Under the pieces are notes generated by a model, which saw nothing but the letters and a program-made list of their open reading frames with translations, did not search any database and was not told the DNA's origin. A program made the translations under genes and the position numbers. Source: an uncultured Paraglaciecola sp. (GTDB taxonomy: Bacteria; Pseudomonadota; Gammaproteobacteria; Enterobacterales; Alteromonadaceae). Taken from it: 64,000 nucleotides of DNA. The stretch is from contig NZ_CAKZKO010000047.1 of assembly GCF_937123705.1 (NCBI RefSeq), positions 1 to 64,000 on the forward strand, read 5' to 3'. Below, piece by piece: positions 28,889 to 39,032 of this stretch. The stretch's first letter is position 1. Every line of letters begins with the position of its first letter.

Positions 28889-29608
28889 ATGTCGAATGAA
28901 ACCTATGTGAAAGAAGCGCCCTTAGGACAAATCCAAAGTGGCCCTGTAGAAATTATCAAACAAGTCTATGTCGATACGCCCAAGGATCTCTTTGAGTTAA
29001 CTCTACCAGGCCAGATAACGCGTAGTGGCAGTGCCAGCGCATTTGCCGTTAAAGCAATAGGTCGTGTGGTTATTTATTGTGGTTCCCCCGAACTTGGGGC
29101 TTTCGTTTCAGCCCATGTTAGTGACAATGTTGGCCTCACTCGCGCTGTTTCGGCATTACTCCAAGAAATCAATCCAAATAAAGCCATGGGTTTTGCAGTA
29201 CGTTTGGCTTCACGCAACAGTTCATTTGCTGATGTAGTCGCAAAAGCTGAAGCTGCTTTTGGCTCAAGTGGCTGTGGTTGCGGTGGAAACAGTGCGCAAT
29301 TACCAGGCTCGGTCAGTATTGGTCTATCGGAAGGATCTGACCAAGATATGACATGGTCCAAACCAGTCCGTGCAATACTAAATACGCAACTAAGTGAAAG
29401 CGGTGAGTTTGGCCCCACTACCAAAGAATGCGGGGCAATTGCACTCGGACCGAATACCACTTTATGCACGAGTATTTGGCATGGCATCATCGACCGCTGG
29501 ACCGAATGCAAAGGCCCATGTTCTTCGGGCGATTGTAGTTGCGGTACGACCGATGGCGGAACCCCAAAAGTCGGCTGCGATGGATGGGTGTCCTGTCGCT
29601 GCCAATAA
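28889..29608 (+). CDS. Cysteine-rich protein of unknown function
   Basis: Unrecognised 239-residue protein. Residues 1-125 have an alternating strand/helix pattern, no signal peptide and one Cys (64). Residues 126-135 contain CGCGG (Cys129, Cys131). Residues 181-239 are a Cys-rich tail with Cys181, 193, 207, 211, 216, 218, 230, 236 and 238, in the patterns CKGPC, CSC and CRCQ, ending the protein. Twelve cysteines with Gly and Ser between them suggest metal binding or disulfide crosslinks, or a modified secreted peptide, but no family is recognised. The ATG at 28889 has an AAGAGAG Shine-Dalgarno; a longer frame from 28808 lacks one. It is convergent with motY. Confidence 0.75.
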   Translation: MSNETYVKEAPLGQIQSGPVEIIKQVYVDTPKDLFELTLPGQITRSGSASAFAVKAIGRVVIYCGSPELGAFVSAHVSDNVGLTRAVSALLQEINPNKAMGFAVRLASRNSSFADVVAKAEAAFGSSGCGCGGNSAQLPGSVSIGLSEGSDQDMTWSKPVRAILNTQLSESGEFGPTTKECGAIALGPNTTLCTSIWHGIIDRWTECKGPCSSGDCSCGTTDGGTPKVGCDGWVSCRCQ

Positions 29609-29636
29609 TAGCTTGGCTAACTTTTTAGCCAATGAT

Positions 29637-30515
29637 TTATGCCTTAGACATCCGAATAACTACCCGCCTATTCTTAGCGCGGGTGCTTTCATTGGTGTTA
29701 GGAGAGGCATGTCGTCTCTCACCATGCCCAGTCACTTCAATACGTTCTGGCGCGACGCCCATTGCAGCAAAAAACGTTTTTATCTCAACAGCTCTGCGAA
29801 TTGAAATTTGCTTATTGATTGCTCGGCCACCATAACTATCGGTATAACCATCTAATAAAACCAACTCCAAGTCTGCATCTTCTTTTAGGTAATCAGCAAT
29901 CATCGCTAAACGTTTCTGTGAATACTTAGTCAGCTCGGTATTGTTAAATTGATAAGTAAGCACGGTATAGGCTATATCTTGAAAGCTATAGGGTAATAAA
30001 TTGGCCACACATTCGGCAAACTGCACATAGGGAACAGCAAAATTGCTGGCGTTTAATCCCACAGCGACTTTATCATGCTGATTATACCAATCCTGATAAT
30101 AAATAGTCGGCCAAAAGCCTTTTTCTAACTCAGACAACATAGTCCAAGCAGCTTGTTCGGGTAAATCACCGTTATACTGCTTACGAATGGTCATGTCAGC
30201 AATGGTACGTTGTACTTGTCCTGGCATCCAAATAGGAGGTATTGAATACACAGCTGCTACACCATATGACTTTGGTAGGCGTAACATATCCAGTTCAAAT
30301 TCCATATTCAGTTGCTTTGATGCAAAACTACTGAACATCGCCTCGCCATAACCGGGTAAGTCATGACTTAAGGTACATTGTAAGCGGCTTTCATCTTTAA
30401 GTTGCCATGCCGAATTTTCAACATTAGCAGAGTATTGGCGTAATGTTGCAGACGAATTCACAGACAGGGATACTACAATAGTACCCATAAGTAGTTTTAT
30501 AAGGTTTTTAAACAT
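29637..30515 (-). CDS. motY: Sodium-driven stator protein MotY
   Basis: MotY forms the T ring beneath the LP ring and fixes PomAB-type sodium stators at polar flagella. It has a signal peptide (residues ~1-23), then the MotY N-domain (RQYSANVENSAWQL, RLQCTLSHDLPGYGEAMFSS, WTMLSELEKGFWPTIYYQDW, in outlines). The C-terminus is an OmpA-like peptidoglycan-binding domain with DGYTDSYGGRAIN and ISIRRAVEIKTFF and the end GHGERRHASPN...KNRRVVI. It has 292 residues against 293 in V. alginolyticus MotY. It is divergent from rnt, as in Vibrio. A sigma-28-like promoter is at 30545-30571. Confidence 0.9.
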   Translation of the reverse strand: MFKNLIKLLMGTIVVSLSVNSSATLRQYSANVENSAWQLKDESRLQCTLSHDLPGYGEAMFSSFASKQLNMEFELDMLRLPKSYGVAAVYSIPPIWMPGQVQRTIADMTIRKQYNGDLPEQAAWTMLSELEKGFWPTIYYQDWYNQHDKVAVGLNASNFAVPYVQFAECVANLLPYSFQDIAYTVLTYQFNNTELTKYSQKRLAMIADYLKEDADLELVLLDGYTDSYGGRAINKQISIRRAVEIKTFFAAMGVAPERIEVTGHGERRHASPNTNESTRAKNRRVVIRMSKA

Positions 30516-30544
30516 GGATAATAAGCTCCCCGCTTCTGTCCATT

Positions 30545-30571
30545 ATATCGACAATGTACCACAAAGGTTTA
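30545..30571 (-). promoter_or_regulatory. Sigma-28-like promoter of motY
   Basis: On the minus strand TAAACCTT-N11-GTCGATAT compares with the FliA consensus TAAAGTTT-N11-GCCGATAA: six of eight in each box, exact 11-bp spacing. It lies 30 bp before the motY ATG, and motY is known in Vibrio to be a late, sigma-28 gene. Confidence 0.55.
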
Positions 30572-30659
30572 GCAAAAATTGTAGTGCTTAACGTTTTACA
30601 CTGGCTACTGAAAAAGAACCTTGCCATAATCTCCTTTCATAAAAAGTTACTAGGTTTCC

Positions 30660-31286
30660 ATGTCAGAATCATTTGAAATAAAAAATCGTTTTAGAGGGTA
30701 TTTCCCTGTAGTTGTGGATGTCGAAACGGCAGGATTTAATGCCAAGAGTGATGCACTCTTAGAAATAGCCGCTGTCACCACAAAAATGGACGAAAATGGT
30801 TTTTTCTACCCAGACAAAACCTTTCACTATCATGTTAATCCCTTTGAAGGCGCCAATTTAGAAAAAGCCGCCTTGGACTTTAATGGTATCGATCCCTATT
30901 GTGCCCTTAGAGGCGCACAAGACGAAACCGAGGTGATGAAGGATTTATGTAAAAAAATTCGTAAGGAGCAGAAAGACGCAGATTGCCAGCGCTCGGTGAT
31001 CGTTGCTCATAATGCCGCTTTTGATCAAGGCTTTGTTAATGCCGCCATTGAACGTAGCCACATTAAGCGCAGCCCCTTTCATCCCTTTGTGTCTTTTGAC
31101 ACCACCACTTTATCTGGGCTGGCACTAGGGCAAACCGTATTAGTTAAAGCCTGTATGGCGGCAGGAATAAGTTTTGATCAAAATGAAGCCCATTCGGCCT
31201 TGTATGACACCGAAAAAACCGCAGAACTATTTTGCTATATCCTTAATAGATGGCAAAGTTTAGGTGGTTTAGAGGCCCATAATTAG
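30660..31286 (+). CDS. rnt: Ribonuclease T
   Basis: RNase T trims the 3' ends of tRNAs and other stable RNAs. The DEDDh exonuclease residues are visible: Asp and Glu in VVDVETAGF, Asp in HNAAFDQGF, and His and Asp in [16 protein letters not shown]. The 208 residues match the usual 205-225. It is divergent from motY and ends at a symmetric terminator shared with the peroxiredoxin gene. Confidence 0.94.
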   Translation: MSESFEIKNRFRGYFPVVVDVETAGFNAKSDALLEIAAVTTKMDENGFFYPDKTFHYHVNPFEGANLEKAALDFNGIDPYCALRGAQDETEVMKDLCKKIRKEQKDADCQRSVIVAHNAAFDQGFVNAAIERSHIKRSPFHPFVSFDTTTLSGLALGQTVLVKACMAAGISFDQNEAHSALYDTEKTAELFCYILNRWQSLGGLEAHN

Positions 31287-31320
31287 CCCTTCTTAGGATA
31301 ATTTACAAAATGCACATATA

Positions 31321-31344
31321 AAAAAACCGCCGCAGCGGTTTTTT
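31321..31344. terminator. Bidirectional terminator, rnt / peroxiredoxin
   Basis: AAAAAACCGC (31321-31330) pairs with GCGGTTTTTT (31335-31344) across a 4-nt loop; it works for both convergent genes. Confidence 0.92.
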
Positions 31345-31362
31345 TAATTTAGAACTAACCCG

Positions 31363-31968
31363 TTATAGGTTTTCCGCATTCTCTGCGAGGTAACTTGCCA
31401 CGCCTTCAGGGCTATCCACCATACCTTTTGAACCTTCAGTCCAACCTGCAGGACATACTTCGCCATGTTCTTCGTGGAAGTTTAAGGCATCAACCATACG
31501 TAGCATATCGTCGATATTACGGCCAAGAGGTAAATCATTTACTACTTGATGGCGCACCACACCCGCTTCATCGATTAAGAAAGAGCCACGGAATGCCACG
31601 CCATCTTCTGGATGTTCAACATCATATGCCTGACAAATATCATGTTTAACATCAGCCACCATAGCGTATTGCACCGGGCCAATACCACCATCGTTTATAG
31701 GTGTATTGCGCCAAGCGTTATGTGTAAATTGAGAATCGATAGACACACCGATCACTTCAACACCGCGCTTTTTAAATTCTTGGTAACGTTTGTCAAAAGC
31801 GATAAGCTCAGATGGGCACACAAAGGTAAAATCTAAAGGGTAGAAAAACAATACCGCTTTTTTACCTTTAATGGCTTCGCTTAGGGTAAAACTGTCAACA
31901 ATCTCACCCGTACCGAGTACGGCAGCGGCTGTAAAATCTGGGGCTGGGCGACTAACTAGAACACTCAT
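31363..31968 (-). CDS. Typical 2-Cys peroxiredoxin (AhpC/TSA type)
   Basis: The enzyme reduces hydrogen peroxide and organic peroxides in the cytoplasm. The peroxidatic Cys51 is in DFTFVCPSEL and the resolving Cys172 is in HGEVCPAGW. The 201-residue length is that of the Prx1/AhpC class rather than Bcp. A C-terminal segment after the resolving Cys (TEGSKGMVDSPEGVASYLAE) includes the YL-type motif linked to sensitivity to over-oxidation. The ATG at 31968 has a CCGGAG Shine-Dalgarno. No ahpF is adjacent, so thioredoxin is the likely reductant. Confidence 0.92.
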   Translation of the reverse strand: MSVLVSRPAPDFTAAAVLGTGEIVDSFTLSEAIKGKKAVLFFYPLDFTFVCPSELIAFDKRYQEFKKRGVEVIGVSIDSQFTHNAWRNTPINDGGIGPVQYAMVADVKHDICQAYDVEHPEDGVAFRGSFLIDEAGVVRHQVVNDLPLGRNIDDMLRMVDALNFHEEHGEVCPAGWTEGSKGMVDSPEGVASYLAENAENL

Positions 31969-32175
31969 TACATTCTCCGGTTTATTTTATTGAATAGATC
32001 ACAGACTCATTATTATATCTGTGAAGCCAAGTTATATATAGCTGTATAAGTGCAGTTGCATAAAAAACAATGGTATAGCCAAAAATTAATCTAGGATGAA
32101 ACGCTAAGAAGTAAGAGATTGTTTAATCCAAGCATGACATTGACGGTTAAATAATCAAACACTTGATCTTTATGT

Positions 32176-32196
32176 AAATAACAATTATTCTTATTT
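32176..32196 (+). promoter_or_regulatory. Possible Fur box upstream of bfd
   Basis: AAATAACAATTATTCTTATTT is a 21-bp near-perfect palindrome (9 of 10 pairs) resembling the AT-rich Fur box, ending 24 bp before the bfd ATG. bfd genes are commonly iron-repressed by Fur, which supports but does not prove the call. Confidence 0.5.
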
Positions 32197-32220
32197 GCAT
32201 AAAGATTAATGAGATATTTT

Positions 32221-32415
32221 ATGTACGTGTGTTTATGCCATGGCATCACAGATAAAGCGATTAAACAGGCTGTCTTAGAAGACGGCGTGGGTAATATGCG
32301 CCAACTCAAACAAAAGTTGGCTGCTGGCACACAGTGTGGAAAATGTGTACAAATGGCACAAGCCATTATCGATAACACTATTATTGATGAATCTTTGTTT
32401 AAAGAGGTCTGCTAA
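32221..32415 (+). CDS. bfd: Bacterioferritin-associated ferredoxin Bfd
   Basis: Bfd reduces the haem of bacterioferritin so stored iron is released. The 64-residue length equals that of E. coli Bfd. The start MYVCLCHGITDKAIKQAV and the cysteine motif TQCGKCVQMAQ supply the four ligands of the [2Fe-2S] cluster: C-X-C near residue 4 and CGKC near residue 38. The ATG at 32209 is in frame but adds residues absent in the family. No bfr gene is next to it here. A Fur-box-like palindrome precedes it. Confidence 0.92.
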   Translation: MYVCLCHGITDKAIKQAVLEDGVGNMRQLKQKLAAGTQCGKCVQMAQAIIDNTIIDESLFKEVC

Positions 32416-32451
32416 TACTGCTGACTTTTTACATTTTGGTCGCAGTTAACA

Positions 32452-32484
32452 GCAAAAAGCCAATCATTATGATTGGCTTTTTGC
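32452..32484. terminator. Bidirectional terminator, bfd / M1 aminopeptidase
   Basis: A perfect 15-bp stem (GCAAAAAGCCAATCA with its complement) around a 3-nt loop lies between the convergent genes. Confidence 0.92.
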
Positions 32485-32501
32485 ATTTCAGATTGTCTGT
32501 T

Positions 32502-34412
32502 TTATTCAACAAAACCTTGGTTGGCTTTAACCGTTAATGGGTGGTAACCCGCTTTAGCTTCTGCAAAGGCTTTCTGAGCCATTACTTTCCCTTCAGGGGT
32601 TTGTGATAGTGCCTTGTATAAAGGTTTAACTAATTTGTTACGACCAATAGAGGTCAAATAATCATGTAATCGGCTAAATGCAGGTTGATACCAGTTGTTA
32701 ACACTGATCAATAACCAGCTATGAGCAATCTCATTATTTGGGCTACTGGTTAAGGAAAATTCTGAATCTAAATCTGCCAATTGTGCTTGAGTTAAGGTTT
32801 CAGGCATATTGTTTAAAAAATACAACCATTGATGTACCACCCACTTCTCACTGTCAATCTTGTCAGCCTGGATTTTACCCGTTAACCAATCGTTTCTGGC
32901 TTGGTCAACAACGCTAAACGCATCTGACTCAGGAACAGGTGCACCTTCTGGGACACCAGGTTCAAAAATCCATTGCTCAATTCTTTGTTTTGACAACTTG
33001 TCGCTATGTTCTTTGAGTAAGGTTTGTTCTAAGTAACTCAAAAATTGGTCTGTAGTGATGCTTTTGAAGGCAAAATTGTCAAAGTAACCCAATAAGAATT
33101 GATCAAAATTATCTCTGCCAACCTTGTGTTCTAACTCACGCAAAAATAATGCGCCTTTTTCATAAGGAATATTACTGAAAACGTCATCAGGATCACGGCC
33201 TCGTAAATCAATAGCCATAATCTGATCATTGGCCGCTAACGAATCAATATCTGCTTGTAAATCTTGGCGACCTAATACAGCTTCCATTTCAAAACGTTCG
33301 TCTCCATAAATCATCTGCATAATGCGATAGGTTAAATAAGTGGTAAAACCTTCGTTTAACCACAAGTCGCGCCAAGTAGCATTGGTAACTGTATTGCCTG
33401 ACCAAGAATGGGCTAACTCATGGGCAATCAGCGCCACTAAACTTTTATCTCCGGCGATCACTGTAGGGGTAATAAAGGATAATCGTGGATTTTCCATGCC
33501 ACCAAACGGGAAAGATGGCGGTAAAATTAATAAATCGTATCGATCCCAACTATAGGGGCCAAACGCTTTTTCTGTGGCAATAAGCATAGACTCAGTATCA
33601 GAAAATTCTGCGGCCGCCGCATCTAAAATACCTTGTTCAGAATAGACACCAGTGCGCTCACCCATGGCTTTAAAGTGTAAATCTCCTACCGCTAAAGCAA
33701 TCAAATAGGCAGGAATGGGTTGTGGCATTGAAAATTCATAAACCCCGTCTCGTTCTGTATCAGGATCGTTAGACGCACTCATCACTGCTAATAATTCTTT
33801 TGGGGTGCGAATAGTCGCCTTGTAAGTCACTCTGACTTGAGGCGAGTCTTGTAGCGGTATAAAACTACGAGCATGAATGGCTTGTGCTTGAGTAAACAAA
33901 AACGGGTGTTGTTTGCCCGCGGTTTGTTCGGGCGTTAGCCACTGCACACCTGATGCTTCAGGTGATGTCTGGTAGCTAATTTCAACCTTGTTTACATTAT
34001 TAGGGATCTCAATAGTTAAGGCCGCGCCTAAAAATGAATCGGTGTCTGCCAGCTCAAAATCAAGGGCCTTACCCTTAGCCTTAACACTTTCAATGGTTAA
34101 ATCACGGGTGTCTAAAATCAACTGTGTGGCTGTGGCATCAACCCGTTCAAATTCTAACAAAGCCGTGCCTTTTAGCACTTTTTCCGCAAAATCTACGGTC
34201 AAATCCAAATTTAAATGAGTGACTCTAACTGCTTCAGGATTAGCAAAGGAATGGTAGTCTTTGTCGACTTGCATGGTATTTTTTAAGGTGTCATTAGAAG
34301 CTGACGACTGCGTAACTAGGGGTGTTGCTGTTGTGCTAGAGGTACTGTTTTCAGTACAGCCCGACAACATGCTTAAAGCCAATAAGGCTAAAACAATAGA
34401 TTTAATATTCAT
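32502..34412 (-). CDS. Lipoprotein M1-family aminopeptidase
   Basis: A zinc aminopeptidase of family M1, closest in layout to leukotriene-A4-hydrolase/cold-active aminopeptidases. The lipobox LSGC sets Cys19 as the lipid-anchored residue. The exopeptidase motif GGMEN is at 304-308, the zinc site HELAH at 331-335 with Glu354 in LWLNEGFTTYL, and a C-terminal helical domain (about 460-630) follows. It has 636 residues. It probably cleaves peptides in the periplasm. It lies 29 bp after a small membrane-protein gene on the same strand. Confidence 0.92.
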   Translation of the reverse strand: MNIKSIVLALLALSMLSGCTENSTSSTTATPLVTQSSASNDTLKNTMQVDKDYHSFANPEAVRVTHLNLDLTVDFAEKVLKGTALLEFERVDATATQLILDTRDLTIESVKAKGKALDFELADTDSFLGAALTIEIPNNVNKVEISYQTSPEASGVQWLTPEQTAGKQHPFLFTQAQAIHARSFIPLQDSPQVRVTYKATIRTPKELLAVMSASNDPDTERDGVYEFSMPQPIPAYLIALAVGDLHFKAMGERTGVYSEQGILDAAAAEFSDTESMLIATEKAFGPYSWDRYDLLILPPSFPFGGMENPRLSFITPTVIAGDKSLVALIAHELAHSWSGNTVTNATWRDLWLNEGFTTYLTYRIMQMIYGDERFEMEAVLGRQDLQADIDSLAANDQIMAIDLRGRDPDDVFSNIPYEKGALFLRELEHKVGRDNFDQFLLGYFDNFAFKSITTDQFLSYLEQTLLKEHSDKLSKQRIEQWIFEPGVPEGAPVPESDAFSVVDQARNDWLTGKIQADKIDSEKWVVHQWLYFLNNMPETLTQAQLADLDSEFSLTSSPNNEIAHSWLLISVNNWYQPAFSRLHDYLTSIGRNKLVKPLYKALSQTPEGKVMAQKAFAEAKAGYHPLTVKANQGFVE

Positions 34413-34441
34413 GGTGTTACCTGTAAAAAAAGATTCTAAAT

Positions 34442-34600
34442 TTAGGACTGTTGGGAAATAGTAGATTCTGAAGCAGTAGTTGTTGAGTTATTTGAAATGT
34501 GAGAAGACTTAGCGGAAGCGCTAAAAATAGCGGCAACAATAAGCAAGATAACCGTGACTATTACACCGGTTAAACCAAAGCCTTTATCTGAACGATTCAT
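34442..34600 (-). CDS. Small single-span membrane protein
   Basis: A 52-residue minus-strand frame begins MNRSDKGFGLTGVIVTVILL and ends SESTISQQS. Residues 9-29 form one hydrophobic helix and the tail is Ser/Thr-rich. An AAGAGA lies 6-7 nt before the ATG. It stands directly upstream of the M1 aminopeptidase gene and is likely cotranscribed. No family is recognised. Confidence 0.6.
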   Translation of the reverse strand: MNRSDKGFGLTGVIVTVILLIVAAIFSASAKSSHISNNSTTTASESTISQQS

Positions 34601-34843
34601 GAGCGTCTCTTATTATTTTTAGTTTTATTAATCACATGTTGATTTAGATTAAAACATGCAGAAGTCAAAGTCCTTGTCAACATGAAAGCTGATAATAGGC
34701 ACTAGTTTACTGATATACAAGGAATTTATTGTTTATTTCAAAATAAACAAGGATTTAGACAACTGGATTTGCCAGTTTTCCAGTCATCTATAAAAATTAA
34801 CTTCAATAAATACCGCTTATAACAGCCTTATTACATCAAGCCC

Positions 34844-37800
34844 TTAGCCAAGATACACTCTCGCGTTTCTAAACATCCTCATCCAAGCGCCATCTTCCTG
34901 CCAATCATCTGGATACCAAGAATTGGCAACGCTTCTAAATACTCTTTCAGGGTGAGGCATCATTATCGTAGCCCTACCGTCTTTACTGGTAAGACCCGCA
35001 ATACCTAGGGGAGAACCATTTGGGTTAGCTGGATAGCGCTGCGTGACATCTCCGTAGTTATCCACATATTGCAGCGCAATTGTCGCACTATTTAGTGCCT
35101 CAGTCGCGCCACTTTCCTTGGAAAACTCCGCCCTGCCTTCGCCATGAGACACGGCAATAGGCATTCTCGATCCTTGCATGCCATCAAAAAATATCGATTT
35201 GGATGACTTCACTTCTAACAAGGCAACCCGTGCTTCAAATCGCTCTGACTGATTGGTTACAAAGTGTGGCCATAGTTCTGCACCGGGTATCAATGATTTT
35301 AAATTTGAGAGCATTTGACAACCATTGCACACCCCAAGTGAAAAAGAATCTTGGCGAGCAAAAAACGCCGCAAACTGATCTCTTGCATGGTTATTAAACA
35401 AGATAGACTTTGCCCAACCTTCTCCGGCGCCTAATACATCACCGTAAGAAAATCCACCACAGGCCACTAACCCTTTGAAGCTATCTAGGGAATATTTGCC
35501 CGACAGTACATCACTCATATGCACGTCTATTGCGCTAAAGCCGGCGCGATCAAATGCCGCCGCCATTTCAACGTGAGAATTAACACCTTGCTCACGCAAT
35601 ATGGCAATACGCGGTGCCACACCTTTAAGAATATAAGGTGCAGCCACATCTGCGGTTACATCAAAACTTAACTTGGCATGTAAACCTGGATCTTCACTAT
35701 CAGCCTTAGCCGCATACTCTTGCTCGGCACAACTCGGGTTATCCCTAAGTTTTTGCATCTTCAAGGTGGTTTGCGCCCAAGTTTGACGATAGGCCACGCG
35801 ACTATTTTCAAGCGCCACTTGTCCATTTTGTTTGAAAACAATCTGATCGGTGTTATTCAAGCGTCCAATACTATGCACTAGGTGCTGAATATTATGCTGG
35901 GCAAAAACCTTTAGAACTTGCTCTTTGTCTGCTGCTGTAACTTGCACCACAGCCCCTAATTCTTCGCTAAATAATAGCTCAATGGCTTGTCCACTAAGGG
36001 CATCTAACTGAATATCCACACCGGTTTTACCGGCAAAGGCCATTTCCACAATAGTGGTAAATAAACCACCATCTGATCTGTCGTGATAGGCCAACAGGCG
36101 TTTTTCATTAACCAATTGTTGGGTGGCTAAAAAGAAGGCCTTAAGTAATTCGGGGGAGTCTACATCAGGCGCTTCGTTGCCTAACTGCTGATACACCTGC
36201 GCTAAGCAAGACGCCCCAAGCCGATTTTGGCCTTGGCCTAAATCAATCAGTAACAACTCTGTATCAGCTATTTTAGTGTTTAATTCTGGGGTTAAAGTTT
36301 TGCGAATATCCTGTACCGCACCAAAAGCGGTGATCACCAGAGAAAGGGGCGAAGTCACCGATTTATCGCCTTGTTCATCCTGCCAAGTGGTTTTCATAGA
36401 CATAGAGTCTTTACCCACTGGAATAGTAATATCCAATGCTGGGCATAACTCTTCACCTACAGCTTTTACCGCTTCGTACAAGCCAGCGTCTTCACCAGGA
36501 TGACCCGCTGCTGCCATCCAGTTGGCTGAAAGGTTAATACGTTTCAAATCACCAATATCAGCTGCAGCTAAATTGGTTAAGGCCTCACCTACTGCCATAC
36601 GCGCAGAAGCAGCATAACTAATTAACGCTATGGGTGTGCGTTCCCCCATTGACATCGCTTCGCCTTGGTAACTATCAAACGCACTGGCTGTCACTGCAAC
36701 ATCGGCTACGGGTACTTGCCAAGGTCCCACCATTTGATCTCGTGCTACTAAACCTGTTACCGAGCGATCACCTATGGAAATTAAAAAGGTTTTTTCAGCC
36801 ACTGCAGGCAAGTTTAAAACGCGTTGTGCCGCTTCCGATAGCGCCATAACACTGGTATCTAGGGGTGATGTGTTTAGTGTCTTGGATTCCACATCACGGT
36901 GCATTTTGGGTGTTTTTCCAAGCAATACATCCAGTGGCATATCGATAGGTTTATTATCGAAATGTTGGTCGCTAAGGGTCAGGTGCTCTTCTTCGGTGGC
37001 TTCACCTACTACGGCAAAGGGCGCTCTCTCTCGGCGGCAAATTTCAGCAAAAATATCGATATTTTCAGGGGCTACCGACATCACATAACGCTCTTGAGAT
37101 TCATTACACCATACTTCAAGTGGTGTCATGCCGCGCTCATCGTTGGGCACATTGCGTAGCTCAAAATCACCACCACGCCCACCATCACTCACTAGCTCTG
37201 GAAAAGCGTTTGATAAGCCACCAGCCCCTACATCATGAATGAATTGAATAGGGTTGTGGTCGCCCATTTGCCAACATTTATCTATAACTTCTTGGCAACG
37301 TCTTTCCATTTCTGGATTACCACGTTGTACCGATGCAAAATCTAAATCTTCACTGGATTGGCCTGACGCCATTGATGAAGCTGCGCCGCCGCCCAATCCA
37401 ATATTCATAGCAGGTCCACCTAAGGCAACTAACTTAGCGCCTACAGTGATTTCACCTTTTTGAATGTGGGATTTGCGAATATTCCCCAATCCCCCTGCCA
37501 ACATGATGGGTTTGTGATATCCCCTGACTTCTTCGCCATTAAAACTAGTGACTTTTTGTTCGTAAGTGCGGAAATACCCCAAGATGCTGGGTCGACCAAA
37601 TTCGTTATTAAAGGCTGCGCCACCAAGGGGCCCATCCATCATAATATCAAAGGCACTAACAATACGTGCAGGCTTGCCAAAGTCGGTTTCCCAAGGTTGT
37701 TCGAAACCAGGTATACGCAAATTAGACACCGAAAACCCAACTAATCCCGCTTTAGGTTTTGAACCTCTTCCAGTCGCGCCTTCATCTCGAATTTCACCAC

Positions 37801-38734
37801 CCGAGCCCGTGGCCGCACCTGAAAACGGCGCAATAGCAGTAGGATGATTATGGGTTTCTACTTTCATCAAAATATCGATATCTTCATGATGATAGCGGTA
37901 TTCGTTGCCATGAGTATCGGGGAAAAAACGCCCAGCAAAACTGCCTTCCATCACAGCAGCGTTATCTTTGTAAGCTGAATGCACGTTTTCACCGCATTGC
38001 TCATAGGTGTTTTTAATCATTTTAAACAATGACTTAGGCTGAGGTTGCCCGTCTATCGTCCAGTCGGCATTGAATATTTTATGGCGACAATGTTCAGAGT
38101 TCGCCTGTGCAAACATATACAATTCAATATCATTGGGGTTGCGGCCGAGTTGGGTAAAATTATCAAACAAATAATCCACTTCATCCTCTGCTAAGGCTAA
38201 ACCTAGCCGTATGTTGGCTTGTTGTAGCGCAACTTTACCCTGCTCCAATATATCCACTGTTGTTAGAGGTGACGGTTCACTTTGTACAAATAACGCCTCA
38301 ACAGCATGAAAATCCCTCATCACCACTTCTGTCATTCTGTCATGCAGTAAAGCACAGACTGCATCTAGCTGGGCGCTAGTTAGCTTATCTGCATCAAGGT
38401 AATAGGCCACCCCTCTCTCTATGCGTTGAATTTTATGTAAACCGCAGTTGTGGCCAATATCTGTAGCTTTTGATGACCAAGGTGAAATAGTACCCGGCCT
38501 AGGTGTCACCAAAAGCAAACAACCTTCAGGCTTGTGCTCCTGAATTTTGGGACCATAAGTAAGCAACTTGCCTAATATGAGATTTTCTTGCTCGGTTAAT
38601 GTTTCTGAAACCGTCACAAAATGCGCATATTCGGCATAAATCGAAGTGACAGGTAAACCCTGTTCAGCGAATTGAGCAAGACATTTTTCAACACGAAAAT
38701 CGGATAACGCAGGTGTACCGCGAAGCACTAACAT
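34844..38734 (-). CDS. purL: Phosphoribosylformylglycinamidine synthase PurL
   Basis: PurL makes FGAM from FGAR, glutamine and ATP in purine synthesis. The long single-chain form has 1296 residues, against 1295 in E. coli. It has an N-terminal domain, two AIRS-like catalytic halves ([20 protein letters not shown] near 290; [10 protein letters not shown] near 825) and a C-terminal glutamine amidotransferase with the catalytic Cys in [11 protein letters not shown] and the final His in [10 protein letters not shown]. An AAGGTGA Shine-Dalgarno precedes the ATG. It is divergent from mltF. Confidence 0.96.
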   Translation of the reverse strand: MLVLRGTPALSDFRVEKCLAQFAEQGLPVTSIYAEYAHFVTVSETLTEQENLILGKLLTYGPKIQEHKPEGCLLLVTPRPGTISPWSSKATDIGHNCGLHKIQRIERGVAYYLDADKLTSAQLDAVCALLHDRMTEVVMRDFHAVEALFVQSEPSPLTTVDILEQGKVALQQANIRLGLALAEDEVDYLFDNFTQLGRNPNDIELYMFAQANSEHCRHKIFNADWTIDGQPQPKSLFKMIKNTYEQCGENVHSAYKDNAAVMEGSFAGRFFPDTHGNEYRYHHEDIDILMKVETHNHPTAIAPFSGAATGSGGEIRDEGATGRGSKPKAGLVGFSVSNLRIPGFEQPWETDFGKPARIVSAFDIMMDGPLGGAAFNNEFGRPSILGYFRTYEQKVTSFNGEEVRGYHKPIMLAGGLGNIRKSHIQKGEITVGAKLVALGGPAMNIGLGGGAASSMASGQSSEDLDFASVQRGNPEMERRCQEVIDKCWQMGDHNPIQFIHDVGAGGLSNAFPELVSDGGRGGDFELRNVPNDERGMTPLEVWCNESQERYVMSVAPENIDIFAEICRRERAPFAVVGEATEEEHLTLSDQHFDNKPIDMPLDVLLGKTPKMHRDVESKTLNTSPLDTSVMALSEAAQRVLNLPAVAEKTFLISIGDRSVTGLVARDQMVGPWQVPVADVAVTASAFDSYQGEAMSMGERTPIALISYAASARMAVGEALTNLAAADIGDLKRINLSANWMAAAGHPGEDAGLYEAVKAVGEELCPALDITIPVGKDSMSMKTTWQDEQGDKSVTSPLSLVITAFGAVQDIRKTLTPELNTKIADTELLLIDLGQGQNRLGASCLAQVYQQLGNEAPDVDSPELLKAFFLATQQLVNEKRLLAYHDRSDGGLFTTIVEMAFAGKTGVDIQLDALSGQAIELLFSEELGAVVQVTAADKEQVLKVFAQHNIQHLVHSIGRLNNTDQIVFKQNGQVALENSRVAYRQTWAQTTLKMQKLRDNPSCAEQEYAAKADSEDPGLHAKLSFDVTADVAAPYILKGVAPRIAILREQGVNSHVEMAAAFDRAGFSAIDVHMSDVLSGKYSLDSFKGLVACGGFSYGDVLGAGEGWAKSILFNNHARDQFAAFFARQDSFSLGVCNGCQMLSNLKSLIPGAELWPHFVTNQSERFEARVALLEVKSSKSIFFDGMQGSRMPIAVSHGEGRAEFSKESGATEALNSATIALQYVDNYGDVTQRYPANPNGSPLGIAGLTSKDGRATIMMPHPERVFRSVANSWYPDDWQEDGAWMRMFRNARVYLG

Positions 38735-39032
38735 AAAGCTATCACCTTATAGCGGAATTCACATATTATTTAACTCTAACTAAACACATGTAAATCGATG
38801 AATGAGGAATTTGAAGGCGTAAATTATAGGATAATTTAACTAGCTTTATAAGCATCAGTTTACTTAAAATCTAGTTTTATCCGTTTTATTTCATCACTTT
38901 AGACCTCAAAGCACATGACCAATCGGTCTACTTTGTTAGTGCTGAGAGTAAACAAAGCACTGGATGAAACTCAATAATTTGTACACAATAGGATTTCCTT
39001 AAAAAAATGACCCAAAACACGAGGGCATAGTT
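38735..39032. other. Divergent promoter region purL/mltF
   Basis: About 300 bp hold no gene. AT-rich tracts suit two divergent promoters, but I see no PurR-like palindrome. At 39007-39030 an ATG opens a 7-codon frame ending TAG three bases before the likely mltF start. Confidence 0.4.

Noticed and set aside
38735..39000. PurR operator before purL
   Set aside because: No ACGCAAACGTTTGCGT-like palindrome was found.
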